From NCBI GenBank assembly GCA_900323505.1, contig OOIN01000002.1, positions 62,001-126,000 of the forward strand: DNA of 64,000 bases. Reading direction: 5' to 3'. The translations under genes were made by a program, and so were the position numbers. The stretch is from Ustilago trichophora (Eukaryota; Basidiomycota; Ustilaginomycetes; Ustilaginales; Ustilaginaceae). The notes under the pieces are model-generated. The model made no database searches, was not told where the DNA came from, and was given only the letters and a program-made list of their open reading frames with translations. Positions 1-10,295 of this stretch are shown in pieces (position 1 is the first letter of the stretch; each line of letters begins with the position of its first letter).

Positions 1-139
1 TGGTGGGGCAGTCTCCTATCACTTCCATGTTGCTTCTTTCGTTTAGACCACCAGCATCGTTCAGACCGGCCCTTTCACTTTATCAAAACAGAGTTTGCTT
101 CCACGGAAAGCAAAAATCGCTGTTGGAAGGTGTACCGTC

Positions 140-2329
140 ATGGTGTCAGCCCGGCATTCGGTCACACTGCTGCGAAGCACTGCTGGCTCAGCAACAAGGC
201 AAAAGCAGGCTCTCATCACGGCGAAAAGCACCTTGATCGAATCTGTAGAGCGTCGGACCACCCTCACCTCCGCCTACAGAGCACGAGCTTCCAGCTACCC
301 AGCGCGATCTCTCCACACCTCTCGGCCACATCCCTCGTCAGTGACCACCTCCGTTGAAGTCCCCACCGCCACTGAAGCCTCGGAAACAGAACATGCGGTC
401 ATCTCCACCTTTGACCTATTCTCTGTGGGCATCGGTCCCTCATCCTCTCACACCGTCGGTCCGATGCGAGCAGGAGTCATCTTCGTCTCGGATCTCGCCG
501 ACATGAACCTGCTCTCCCGCGTACATACGATCAAGATCAACCTCTACGGCTCGCTCGCTCTCACCGGTGCAGGCCACATGACTCCTCAGGCCCTTCTCGG
601 CGGACTGGAGGGAGATGACTGTGAGACGGTAGATCCACCCTCCGTCCCCGTGCGCTTTGAAGCCATCAAGCGGGACAAGAAGCTGCATCTCGGCAAGAAT
701 CTCTTCAAGACTCTTGGAAAGAAACCAGATGGCCAGGTAGTAGAAACGGGGAAAGTCGTCCATTTCGACTACGATCGCGATCTCAAATGGATGTTTGGCC
801 AGGTCCTTCCGCATCACAGCAACGGGATTCGGATGAGCGTATTTGATGACCAAGGAGAGATGTTGGCTACGAATGATTACTACTCTGTGGGTGGAGGGTT
901 TGTGGTCAATGGCGCGCTTGCTACACCTGCATCGCAGGGTGGGGGCAAGGCAAAGGCGGCTACAGAGACAAAAGGGAATGGCGGGATGAGCCTGCACGAT
1001 GAGACACTAGAAGTGAGCGCTCATCCGATCGATTGGGGCGAGAACGTCTTCTACAAGCAAATCCGCCGTGCCGATGCCGAAGACGGACGTCGTGCTGGCT
1101 CCGCACCAATTGTCGACGGCCTCCTACCTCAGGTGGAAGCACCCTTACCCCAAGTAGATAGGTCTGGTAACGCGGCCCTTGCCCCGACGACTCAAATCCA
1201 ACAGCCGCATACACCCGAGAAACTCACCGCAAAGCCCCTCACTGGCCCCCCCTTCCCTTACCACAACGCAGCCTCCCTCTTACGCCAGTGCAAGACGCGC
1301 AACTTAACCATTGCCCAAGTGGTCTACGAGAACGAGCTGACGTGGAACGCTCCCGAAGTGGTTCACGACAAACTGATCAAGATCTGGACGACGATGGACG
1401 AATGCATCCGTGCTGGTGTCGAGAATACCGAGACTACGCTTCCGGGTCCTTTGGCTGTGAGGAGGCGCGCGCCTAGTCTGTATGCGCGACTGCTGAGGGG
1501 CTTGTACCGCGGGGCGAGTCTTCCGAACCCCACTGCAGCACCCGCAGCCGCTTCCGCTGCGGCTTCGGAAGGACCTGGGATCGAGAGCCCTTCACCGTCT
1601 CGCCCTGCATCCATGGACATTGTCACCCAAATGGGAGCTACCGGCCTGACCCGCACCCGCATGATCGGAAACTTTAACCACCCCGTCATGCCTTGCCCAC
1701 CCCGTCGGACCAACTTCCCTGCCATCGACTATCTCACATGTTACGCCATCGCCACCAACGAACAGAACGCCGCAGGAGGGCGCATCGTCACCGCCCCCAC
1801 AAACGGTGCAGCCGGAGTGTTGCCCTCGGTGCTAAAGTACTGTTTTGAGTTTGTCTTTGACGATGATCCGGTGCGTGATTTGGAGAACTTCTTGCTCACT
1901 GCTGCTGCGATCGGAATGCTCTTCAAGCGAGGAGCTACGCTCTCGGCTGCAGAGGGCGGATGTATGGCCGAAGTGGGTGTTGCCACGGCTATGGCAGCGG
2001 CTGGGTTCGTGGCCGTGTTGGGAGGAAGCCCGGAGAAGGTGCTTCAGGCGAGCGTGATTGGGATTGAACACAACTTGGGTCTCACGTGCGATCCGCTCAA
2101 TGGTCAGGTTCAGATTCCGTGCATCGAGAGGAACGCACTCGGTGCGGTGAAAGCTGTCACAGCAGCTCAACTGGCGCTGGCAGGCGATGGAAAGCATAGC
2201 GTCAGCTTGGACGATGCGATCACCGCCATGCGCGAAACCGCGAGGGATATGCACACCAGTTACAAGGAGACGAGCTTGGGTGGACTGGCAACTGCGGTCA
2301 AAGTGCCTGTCGCCATTCCTGACTGTTAA
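140..2329 (+). CDS. L-serine dehydratase (L-serine ammonia-lyase), iron-sulfur type, probably mitochondrial
   Basis: Predicted to deaminate L-serine to pyruvate and ammonia. The 729-residue product carries the bacterial-type signatures: GPSSSHTVGPMRAG near the start of the beta domain, then in the alpha domain TAPTNGAAGV, a GGCMAEVGVA segment and LTCDPLNGQVQIPC; the cysteines of these last two segments are those that hold the [4Fe-4S] cluster in this family. The start chosen is the first ATG in frame; codons upstream to a stop at 44-46 have no ATG. The first ~70 residues are rich in Arg, Ser and Thr and almost free of acidic residues, like a mitochondrial presequence. The protein is far longer than bacterial single-chain enzymes (~455 residues) because of two low-complexity inserts, one near residues 200-370 with charged and Pro-rich text and one Ala/Ser/Pro-rich near 445-510. 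No intron is needed. It is convergent with the next gene, 196 bp away. Confidence 0.9.
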   Translation: MVSARHSVTLLRSTAGSATRQKQALITAKSTLIESVERRTTLTSAYRARASSYPARSLHTSRPHPSSVTTSVEVPTATEASETEHAVISTFDLFSVGIGPSSSHTVGPMRAGVIFVSDLADMNLLSRVHTIKINLYGSLALTGAGHMTPQALLGGLEGDDCETVDPPSVPVRFEAIKRDKKLHLGKNLFKTLGKKPDGQVVETGKVVHFDYDRDLKWMFGQVLPHHSNGIRMSVFDDQGEMLATNDYYSVGGGFVVNGALATPASQGGGKAKAATETKGNGGMSLHDETLEVSAHPIDWGENVFYKQIRRADAEDGRRAGSAPIVDGLLPQVEAPLPQVDRSGNAALAPTTQIQQPHTPEKLTAKPLTGPPFPYHNAASLLRQCKTRNLTIAQVVYENELTWNAPEVVHDKLIKIWTTMDECIRAGVENTETTLPGPLAVRRRAPSLYARLLRGLYRGASLPNPTAAPAAASAAASEGPGIESPSPSRPASMDIVTQMGATGLTRTRMIGNFNHPVMPCPPRRTNFPAIDYLTCYAIATNEQNAAGGRIVTAPTNGAAGVLPSVLKYCFEFVFDDDPVRDLENFLLTAAAIGMLFKRGATLSAAEGGCMAEVGVATAMAAAGFVAVLGGSPEKVLQASVIGIEHNLGLTCDPLNGQVQIPCIERNALGAVKAVTAAQLALAGDGKHSVSLDDAITAMRETARDMHTSYKETSLGGLATAVKVPVAIPDC

Positions 2330-2525
2330 GAACCATAGAAAAGGACAATCACTTTGCTTTAGAGAATCAGGTTGCATGACCTGCTCCCATTCCGAGCGAT
2401 TCTACTGTTACAGGGTACTTTGGTGACGTGCGAGACCGAATGCGATCGAATTGTGATGAGATGAAGCGATGAATACTGGATGAGAATGTCGTTGTCGAGA
2501 TGGAAGTGAGCGAGGCCAAATCTGT

Positions 2526-5500
2526 CTAGATGTCGGTGCGCCAGATATCCTGGAGAATGCCCGACCATTCAGAAGAGCCAAGAACATCGTTCAAGATGAA
2601 ATCGAGCGAGTCGAGTGCAACCGATGGCTGCACATCGCCGTTGCTGGCACTGTTGGCCTCGGCGAGACTGAACGTCGAGCTGTTGCTGCTGCTGTTGAGT
2701 GTTCCCATCCCGTTTCCGTTCCCGTGCTCATAATAAGGAGGCGTATGGGTATGTGATGATGAGCTCGAGGAGCCGGATGCCGCCAGCGAGGAAGAGGTTG
2801 GCGCCCGGTAAGGTCCGAAGAAGTTCTGGTTCTGTTGCGTGGCCGGTGCGGTGTAGCTCTCGGTGAGGCCTCCGCTATGTGGCAGTGCCGCTGCGAGGGA
2901 CTCGGTGGCATCTGGAGCATATTGGTGACCAGGGTGACTGCCACGAACATGGCTGTATTGCGAAGAAGAAGGCACGGCCGCACCAAACATGGATGCGGTC
3001 GTGCTGTAGGAATCTGCCCCTACTTGAGGTGCTCGTGGTAGGCCACTTCCTCTGATCTGAGAGGTAGCGGGATTCGAGTTGAAGGCCTGAATCGCATCAA
3101 AGCCCCTGCCCGCCGTCAAGTCGTCCTGTAGCAATGCAGAGTAGCGTGCGAGATCCGGAGCAATACTTGCGGCTGGTCTGTCTGGCTGTCGTTGAGATGC
3201 GACGGTGCCGTTCATGCGAGCGCCGCGATTGTCGTCGTTTGGGAGACTGTTGTTGGCAGAAGAGGTGGATGTGGTTCGCTGGTGCTCCTTCTTGCGGCTG
3301 CAATCGGTCCAGGTGACAATGACCTTGAGCATGTTTTGCAAGATGTATGCGCATGTTGCCGGAATGCTGCCACTCTGAATCGAACCACTGGGATCGAGCG
3401 AGAGCATGGCCGTGATAACGTCGCTGAAAACAAGTTGCCACGATTCGGATCGCTTGGGCGGCGTCTTCCACAGCTTGAACATGGTCGCATGCATCTCCAT
3501 GGCATTGAAAGCGGCCTCAAGCGCGTAGCCGCACACGTTCATCATCGGGAGGACAGCCCGCGACTGCCCTGCAATCATCCAACTTCTGCTATATGGCCTC
3601 TGAGTAGAGTTAGCATTCCGGCTTCGATCAGCTGAAGTCGGAGCTTTGCTAGCCTTGGCATCTTGACAAAGGGAGCTAATGTTGACGAGAACCTTTTCTG
3701 CTGCCAAGATGCGGTGCTCTCCGTAACGAGTGAGGAATTCTCGCATTTCAGGAGAGGCGTTCTCTCCGCGGAAGAGCAAGGCGAGCTCGTGGGCAGGGAC
3801 GCTTTCCTTCTTGTCGATGCCGAGTCCGCGCAGAATGCCTGCGCCGAGCACGAGAAGGTAGCCAGCTGTGGTTTCGATGGTAAGCCACGTGCGGAGAGAC
3901 TGGCAGCGATCTGAAGTATGGTCGAGACGCCGTCGGAATTCGTTGTCAACGCTAACGATGTGTCGCTTGTAATCGTCAAGAATGGCAGAGATGTCGGTGA
4001 GACGTTCGGACTCGGCAATGTCGATGGGCGCGTTGCGGATGGCATTGAAGGCTGCGAGAAGCTGCCTCATGGCGAGACATCGCATAGCGAGTCCAGTGCT
4101 TCCGATTCTGCGCTTGCTCGACCAGGTCTTCTTTGAGAAAAGATCGTTTTCCTCCAGCTTTGCATTATCTGTCGACCTCTGGCCAAGCGGAGTTGCATCT
4201 AAAGGAATGATCAAGGAGCGGCTCCAATCGTCGCTAAAGAAGTGCTCGTCGATGCTCTCGTACAGCTCGTCGTCGCCGATGGTGAAGCAGTTGTACCACG
4301 TCTTGACGCTGGCCCACTCCATGGCGGTGCGCTTGGTCTCGAAATCATCGAGCTGGTTGGTCGAAGTGAAGAAGGAATAGGGAGCGGCTGCGGTCAAAGC
4401 GACACGATCGAGGCGCACCGAACGAGCGGATCGCTCGGCTGCACTGATCTGTGAGTCTGTCCGGATGCGATTGCGGGAGGGACCGGGGATGGCCGAGACA
4501 TCGACTGGGAAGAGAGCCAGCAGCTCTAATGCTTCGACGGCCTTGCTGGATCGTGGAGATGTCATCATGAGACGCGCGGAATCTCGAATGACGAATCGGG
4601 TGACAGAGAAGCGCAGGACGTCGTCTTCGGGGTCGCGAATATGTTGCATTGCGATGAGGTAGAGTACTTGCTCGAGAAGCTGAGTGGAAAGCGTCTGTTT
4701 GCCTTGAAGGGCCTCTTGACGGATCTGATAGGCGTTGGAAATGTGCGGCATCCAGAGCGTGAGATTGTCTTCGCACCAATCACTGAGGATCTTGGATTTT
4801 TCGTTGGAAATGATCTCTGTGACGTCGGTTTCAATGGTTGCTCTGGCCGATACAAGACGAAAGACCTTGGAAGCAAACCCATTCTGACGAGGGACCAGCT
4901 CGGTGAGTAGCGTGAGAGGTCTACTCCGCGTCGAAAAGCGTTCCCAGGTATCAATGTTGGCAGCATCCCTAGGATTACGATCCTGTGTCTTGATATGGGG
5001 GTCCGTTTTGGCAGATACAGAGCGTCTATGGGATCGGTCAGTGGGGTCAGAAGTTGAGGGGGGCGGTGTGGCTTCGTCTTCATCTGAAGAAGAATCTGGC
5101 GTCTTGGAGACGAGGCGTGGCTCGGCAGGGTAGACGATCTGGTCGCCTAGCTCGCGACCGCCGGCAAACTTGAGGTCGTTGACATCAGCAGAGGCGACGC
5201 CGGAGGGCACCAAATTGGAGGCGCTGCTGCTGCCAGCACTACTTACACTCATGCGATCGCCTACGCTAGAAGAGAGTGAAGCATTTGTGGACGACTTTTG
5301 CATGCCTGGGCGATTGGTTGCAGCAGAAGTTCGGCGTTTGGCTGGAGCCATGCGCGCGACGGGACCATCGGCAGGAGGCCTTTTAGCCTTTTTCTTGTTG
5401 GCATCGTCGACAATGCACGAGATCTGGAGTGTCTTGCAGCGATGGCAAGCCTGGTGGTCTGGAAGCGGTAGAGGGCTGGAAGCAACCTCGAGGTTGGGAA

Positions 5501-5702
5501 GTTCGCATCTGGCCTTGCGTTGTTGGCACATCTGACAGGAGCGGCGGGCATGAGTACGACGCGGCCGTTTCTGGATGGGTGGCATATCGGCAGCATTGTT
5601 GGAAGAGGTTGCGCCGCCGTTGAGAGGAGCAACAATGTCGGGCATCAAGGGATGGAGTCCTTGTTCTCTCTGCTGAGACAATCCCTGGCTGCGTTGCTCC
5701 AT
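2526..5702 (-). CDS. Zn2Cys6 fungal transcription factor
   Basis: Sequence-specific transcription regulator, 1058 residues, single exon. The binuclear zinc cluster is complete: C56-x2-C59-x6-C66, a 19-residue loop, then C86-x2-C89-x6-C96, preceded by basic residues (KRPRRTHARR) and followed by the basic linker NKKKAKR. A Ser/Thr-rich linker follows; residues ~260-770 look like the fungal middle homology region, with helical segments and few low-complexity stretches. The C-terminal 250 residues are Ser, Asn, Gly and Gln rich, typical of an activation domain, ending in a short hydrophobic/acidic segment (LDFILNDVLG...WSGILQDIWRTDI). ATG at 5700-5702 is the first in frame. The long gene-free upstream region would be its promoter. 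The target genes cannot be told from sequence. Confidence 0.88.
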   Translation of the reverse strand: MEQRSQGLSQQREQGLHPLMPDIVAPLNGGATSSNNAADMPPIQKRPRRTHARRSCQMCQQRKARCELPNLEVASSPLPLPDHQACHRCKTLQISCIVDDANKKKAKRPPADGPVARMAPAKRRTSAATNRPGMQKSSTNASLSSSVGDRMSVSSAGSSSASNLVPSGVASADVNDLKFAGGRELGDQIVYPAEPRLVSKTPDSSSDEDEATPPPSTSDPTDRSHRRSVSAKTDPHIKTQDRNPRDAANIDTWERFSTRSRPLTLLTELVPRQNGFASKVFRLVSARATIETDVTEIISNEKSKILSDWCEDNLTLWMPHISNAYQIRQEALQGKQTLSTQLLEQVLYLIAMQHIRDPEDDVLRFSVTRFVIRDSARLMMTSPRSSKAVEALELLALFPVDVSAIPGPSRNRIRTDSQISAAERSARSVRLDRVALTAAAPYSFFTSTNQLDDFETKRTAMEWASVKTWYNCFTIGDDELYESIDEHFFSDDWSRSLIIPLDATPLGQRSTDNAKLEENDLFSKKTWSSKRRIGSTGLAMRCLAMRQLLAAFNAIRNAPIDIAESERLTDISAILDDYKRHIVSVDNEFRRRLDHTSDRCQSLRTWLTIETTAGYLLVLGAGILRGLGIDKKESVPAHELALLFRGENASPEMREFLTRYGEHRILAAEKVLVNISSLCQDAKASKAPTSADRSRNANSTQRPYSRSWMIAGQSRAVLPMMNVCGYALEAAFNAMEMHATMFKLWKTPPKRSESWQLVFSDVITAMLSLDPSGSIQSGSIPATCAYILQNMLKVIVTWTDCSRKKEHQRTTSTSSANNSLPNDDNRGARMNGTVASQRQPDRPAASIAPDLARYSALLQDDLTAGRGFDAIQAFNSNPATSQIRGSGLPRAPQVGADSYSTTASMFGAAVPSSSQYSHVRGSHPGHQYAPDATESLAAALPHSGGLTESYTAPATQQNQNFFGPYRAPTSSSLAASGSSSSSSHTHTPPYYEHGNGNGMGTLNSSSNSSTFSLAEANSASNGDVQPSVALDSLDFILNDVLGSSEWSGILQDIWRTDI

Positions 5703-8580
5703 GATGAGTTGAGGGTCTATGAGTGTGGCAGATTGGCCAAGGGGACGTCGCCTTCAGGGTTGCTGAGCCGAAGACGAGATGCTGATATTATAACGACGGC
5801 ATAGAGGCCAGATTTCGTGAGCGATAGAAAGGTAAAGCTTCGGAATGGGATGCTCTTCAGCTGGTCGCAATTGGAATTGATCAAGTTAGATGGTTGGACA
5901 CAAATCAGCAAGCTCTGGTTGAGAATGATCAAAGGATTGCCGAGGAAACAGTAGTGGGACGACAGTGTATGGCGTATACAGATGTGCGGCCGGGTCCAAG
6001 AAGGTATATAGATTGGCGAGTGCAGTAAAAAAAGCGGAGGAACTACGGGGGATGATAACGGAGACGGAGCAACGAGGATTGGGTGGGACGTTTGTCTAAT
6101 ATGTCATTGGTTGTCGAAAGAGTGCCGGTGGTGTGGTTGTCATCTACAGAAAATGTCGGGCTGTGGTGTCATGACGAATGATGGAAGGTAAGAGCAAGGA
6201 GGCGAAGCCATGGTTGGAAGACCATGCAGGTAGCAGTCTGTGCGTGTGTCAGTGTGAGAAAAGTGTGTGTGATAGAAGAGCGAATCAAGGGAAACAGAGA
6301 GGACGACAACGACAAGAACAACGAGTCAAGTGAAAGCGGCGTCGGATGCAGACAGAAGTCGGACGGAGAAAAGCTGAGTTCTGGCTGCATTCCACTGCAC
6401 AATACAATTCGGCTACAGCACAGCGCAGCACAACACAGCACCAGTACACCGCACTGTGAGACATGAAACTGCAGCTCCCCCAACTTGATTTTCCTTTTTC
6501 TTTTTCTTTTTTTTATTGAAAAAATCCGGTGCATGAATGCTACCCAAACCTTGCACAGATTGTTGGTCATGGCATAACACTTGCCAGCACATTTTCAATT
6601 CCAAATTTGATGAGACTCCGTGTCAAGACCTCCAACCAGTTGCCAGGACGGCAAACAACTTCCCTTGGGGCAAACTGTTGCCATCAATGGCAACTCATTC
6701 CAATTACCAACATGTTGGCCCCGCAGGACCAGGACTTGGTCTCGACCCCTCAAAGGGACCAAGCACTACAAAGCCGTCAAGGCTCACAAACAAACCATAT
6801 TGTCAGAACAATGCCATTTGCAGCCCACCTTGCATACTCATGACACATGAAGGACATAGTCACATGGAAGCCATGAGTGGCACAATGCGCAAGTGCACAC
6901 TCAATAGCGGCGGACACCTTGTTGGGAACATATCCCACTATTGCACTCACTATCCCTCATGGCATGGCAATTGCCTATAAAGGCTTTGCCATTTGTAGTT
7001 AGTCTTGTTGTTCACTTAATCAAATTTGCTCACACATTTCTATATACTCATCTGGTCTGTTTTCTCGACCTAAGACAAATCCTTGCCTGCAATGGCAATT
7101 CCTTCTTGACACCTACTGCTTTCAGTCTTCACCGTTACCAGTGGCCACAGAGCATATCTGGACTGATAATCTTCAGATTCAGCTCTACAAGCAACTCCAC
7201 CAATGGATAGTTGTAGACGTGCTGGCTACACATTTGCCTCTTTTGACCAAATATTGTTGTATTTTTCCTGGCTTTTGGAAGCCGCCAAGGCTAACACCTC
7301 TGGCGACATACTTTCAATTCATTTTTCAGGCGTGTGTCTGCTCGATGCCACGGCTGCAAACAGCATGATTGCGTGACTGTCCTTTATCTCAGCACTGTTG
7401 ATGCTTCAGAAGGCAGAGAGAAATGAGGAACACCCCGGTGACGATCTGACTAGAAAGCTGAGGCTGAATTGCATACATCTCGTGTCGCATACTGTACTGT
7501 AGGTGACCCACGTTGTCGCGCAAGTCACGCTCTTCCGACGTCTGACTCGTTCTCAGAACCGGGCGCAAAGCTTATGGCGAACAAGCGAGACCTGTTTCCT
7601 ATTACCGCCCTCCCTTTTGCTTTTGCTTTCGCATCCGACTCATTTCTCGGAGGCAGCAAACCAGCGGATGTGCCCAATTCACCGGTGTCAATCACTTGTC
7701 CTTTCGTTCCCAGTCGACGTGATCGTCAATGAAATATCTGTGCCGGATCCTGCGTTTGACCGAGCTCCCTGACCAAGACACAAATATAGACGATATCAAA
7801 CATATTCTACAAGCAAACATTCAAGCTTGCTCTCCTTGATGGCCTTCGGATCCGAACAAAGCAGATTGCACCGACCGTTCCTGACTTTTAAAATATTTAT
7901 GCTTCCATCTTCCGCAGAGCCGTCCCGTACAACGTCCATGGATGTCCGCCCTCGGCAGCACTCCTATCTAAGCCAACAAATGGTTTCTGGCTCCTTTCTA
8001 TTTCGACGCCTCGCTTCCTTTTCATCATGGGGTACTCAACTAGGTGTTCCGACGTGGCACATTCACATAGCGGCGTGACTGCTCCTCCCACAATTTGCGG
8101 TCCATTCGCAAAACACATCCGATCATTCTTGGTATGAAGCATCTATTTTCGGACGCCTTAGCTTATGCTGGGTCATGCGATATTGTCTTGAGATGCCAAG
8201 TGCTTTCAAGCGAAATCGGCCCAGCGGTTACACAAGCTGATTCTTATGGGAACGTCGCGAATCTAGACCCCAAAGCCATAAGCTGCGAGTCTCTGGCTCA
8301 GCTTCGGCAAGGGCAAACTCGCACTCCAAGCCGCCTGGCTAACGAACATACAGTAGTCGTACTGGGTCTAACAATCTTGATCGGCCGACACGTTTGGCTC
8401 TCATCCGGCAGAACACCATGTCAGTTGCCATGATGACACGGTCTTGATCGTCTGCTAGGATTCGAGATGAGTAATGGATGTAATGATTGATGCGTTCCTC
8501 GACATTCCATTTTGCTGACCATTGAACGTCATTCCTCTCCAGCTGAGGCAACGGTCTCATACCGTGCTGACCTGCAATCA
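5703..8580. other. Gene-free stretch, 2.9 kb
   Basis: No ORF here looks like a protein family member. The left part (5703-6500) is presumably the promoter of the zinc-cluster gene and includes a CA/GCA-rich tract around 6410-6460 and a T-rich tract near 6495-6515. The part from about 6560 to 7370 is visibly different: lower GC, with TTGCCA/TGGCAA repeated many times and a perfect hairpin GTTGCCAT-CA-ATGGCAAC at 6677-6694. A possible LTR lies in it (see separate entry). The rest (7400-8580) shows nothing recognisable. Confidence 0.6.
6920..7296 (+). mobile_element. Possible degenerate solo LTR
   Basis: The segment begins TGTTGGGAACA and ends CTAACA, so its ends are the TGTT...AACA inverted ends usual for Copia-type LTRs. 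A TATA-like TATAAA sits about 55 bp inside (6974-6982), where a U3 promoter would be. Its low GC differs from the neighbouring genes. Against it: there is no clear target-site duplication (ACACCT before the left end, CCTCTG after the right end), no second copy in the window and no reverse-transcriptase reading frame nearby. The call rests on end structure and composition only. Confidence 0.25.
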
Positions 8581-9927
8581 TTACGCAAGATGTTCGGGCA
8601 GCGGCCCCATTGGGCACAACTGGAAGAACCTTTCTTTGCCAAACTGTACCAGTGCGGCCCTCTTGTGCGGGAAGTCAATAAATTTTTCCACATTTCCGCC
8701 AACCATCATCTCGTACTGCACCATTTTGGTGTTACTCAACCTGGGCTCCGAGACGCAGAGGCTCGTCGAGGGATCCAGTAGGTACATGAGGTGGACCACG
8801 CTTCCCATCCAAGACCTGACCCTATGGGGCCCTCGGAAGCGTTCATCTCCGACGAGCGCATGGAAACCTCTATCGTGTTGGCCTGCATTATAGAAATCTT
8901 TGAGGTTGGATTGCTTCGAATAGTAGATCTCGACGTAGCCCCACGGCTCGCCGTCCCATTCGCCGATGAGGCCAATCGCGTACGGGTTCTTTTCACCGGA
9001 CTGCATGCCAGCAAGCTGATCTTCTCGACTCAAACGCTGTCGCCAGCCTTCATTGACTCGGTCGGTCGCGTGCCAGGCAGTGAGGAGGTCAACATCCTTC
9101 GAGTTGTTCGAGGAGGCTACTCGGAATGTGAGGTGCGAGTTGAGGCCCGGAATGAAGCGCGAGTAGATCGGTCCTGCTGAAGGGGGCGGTTTAAAGGGGG
9201 CAGCCAGCGGTGAGGTGACGGTTTCGGCGTTGGACGAGGTCAAAGCCGTCACTGTAGCAGCATCGGCGAGGGGAAGCACCCACGGCGCGAATCCGGCCGT
9301 CGGCGAGCCAAAGCCCTGCCAGAATGCCGCACGGGAGACGAGCAAACGTCCAGTGTCCACTTGCGTCTTTGCACCCGGAGTCGACAGCGATGGCGGGGTT
9401 GAAGGATCCAGGATGGCCAGTTTGGACGAGACCAAGTACGTCACGAGCTGCGAAGGCAGACCCTCAGTTTGAAAAAGGACGTGTTCCTGCTGCGACCACA
9501 ACGCAAAAACGACATTGATCCAATTCCACAGCTTCTGCTGTGTTATCGCTAGCTCTGCACCCCCTTCGACGCCTTCTGAGGTTCGCAGCTGGCATTCAGC
9601 GAATCGCTGCGTGCGGAACGCGAGGCTGTTGGTGTCGGGTTCAGCGGACGGGTTCGGGTAAGGTTCGCATGGCGGGGTCACAACAAGGGAATTTGCGGTG
9701 TCGATCCAATCATGCGTCTTGTGCGAGGAAAGCTTGATGGCGTGTCGGACGCGCTGGGCTTGTTCGTCGCTGGAATCGGTTTTGGCGTTGTCGGACGACG
9801 GTTTTTCGTGAGAGACGACGATGGTGAACTTGGAACCAGCGGGGAGGCTGAATGGATAGTTGGCTGGCTGAACAACTACAGGCGCCTTCTTGGTCTGCGG
9901 TGAGGCGATATGAGCCAGTGCCGACAT
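8581..9927 (-). CDS. N5-hydroxyornithine acyltransferase-like protein (SidF/SidL, AlcB/IucB-type GNAT)
   Basis: Probably transfers an acyl group from acyl-CoA to N5-hydroxyornithine, a step in hydroxamate siderophore (ferrichrome-type) synthesis. The 448-residue product has the family pattern in its second half: GWRQRLSREDQ, EWDGEPWGYVEIYY, HDRGFHALVGDE.FRGPHRVRSW, LLDP, then EP.LSN.KMVQYE and a closing FPHKRAALVQFGKERFFQLCP. The N-terminal half has the LWNWINVVFALWSQ...YLVSSKLAIL segment common in the fungal members. Length is close to the family's. ATG 9925-9927 is the first in frame; no intron is needed. It is divergent from the quinone oxidoreductase gene across 368 bp. No ornithine monooxygenase or siderophore peptide synthetase lies in the window, so it would be an unclustered acetylase such as SidL. 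Acetyl versus larger acyl donor cannot be decided. Confidence 0.82.
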   Translation of the reverse strand: MSALAHIASPQTKKAPVVVQPANYPFSLPAGSKFTIVVSHEKPSSDNAKTDSSDEQAQRVRHAIKLSSHKTHDWIDTANSLVVTPPCEPYPNPSAEPDTNSLAFRTQRFAECQLRTSEGVEGGAELAITQQKLWNWINVVFALWSQQEHVLFQTEGLPSQLVTYLVSSKLAILDPSTPPSLSTPGAKTQVDTGRLLVSRAAFWQGFGSPTAGFAPWVLPLADAATVTALTSSNAETVTSPLAAPFKPPPSAGPIYSRFIPGLNSHLTFRVASSNNSKDVDLLTAWHATDRVNEGWRQRLSREDQLAGMQSGEKNPYAIGLIGEWDGEPWGYVEIYYSKQSNLKDFYNAGQHDRGFHALVGDERFRGPHRVRSWMGSVVHLMYLLDPSTSLCVSEPRLSNTKMVQYEMMVGGNVEKFIDFPHKRAALVQFGKERFFQLCPMGPLPEHLA

Positions 9928-10295
9928 TGTTCTGATGTTGCTCGAAGGTGTTGAACGATGAAAGAAGGGTTAAGAGGATGAAGACGTCGTACAAAACACA
10001 CTCTCACTATCAGATCACAAGACCTTCAGGGTCCACCTCCGCAAATAAGTCGTATCGCAGCATCACGGCCGAGAGTATTCAACCGAAAAGCACGGTTCAA
10101 TCTCACACTTTTTAGCCGGACAACTGGCGCGCGAGGTTTAGAAGCCGGAGACCGAGAATCGAACCGGTGAGCCGGCTGCTCGCTCTGCTTGTTCTTCGCA
10201 GTTGCAACCCCACACTTTGCTTTTGTCTTCATCAGTCTGCTGCTTTTACCATAATCATCATCATCATCACCACTTCCTCTATCACTCAATCGAAG
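9928..10295. promoter_or_regulatory. Divergent promoter between acyltransferase and oxidoreductase genes
   Basis: 368 bp separate the two start codons. On the minus strand a TGATAG (10007-10012), which fits the HGATAR site bound by fungal iron-responsive GATA repressors, lies about 80 bp upstream of the acyltransferase ATG; one such site is easily met by chance. A GC-rich partly palindromic stretch, GCCGGAGACCG...GTGAGCCGGC, spans about 10143-10175. An ATC/CAT microsatellite at about 10252-10272 lies just before the oxidoreductase start. Confidence 0.4.

Noticed and set aside
10095..10180. Possible tRNA or pseudo-tRNA (GGTTCAATC and GGTTCGATTC-like boxes)
   Set aside because: T-stem mismatches and no cloverleaf; read instead as GC-rich promoter sequence.
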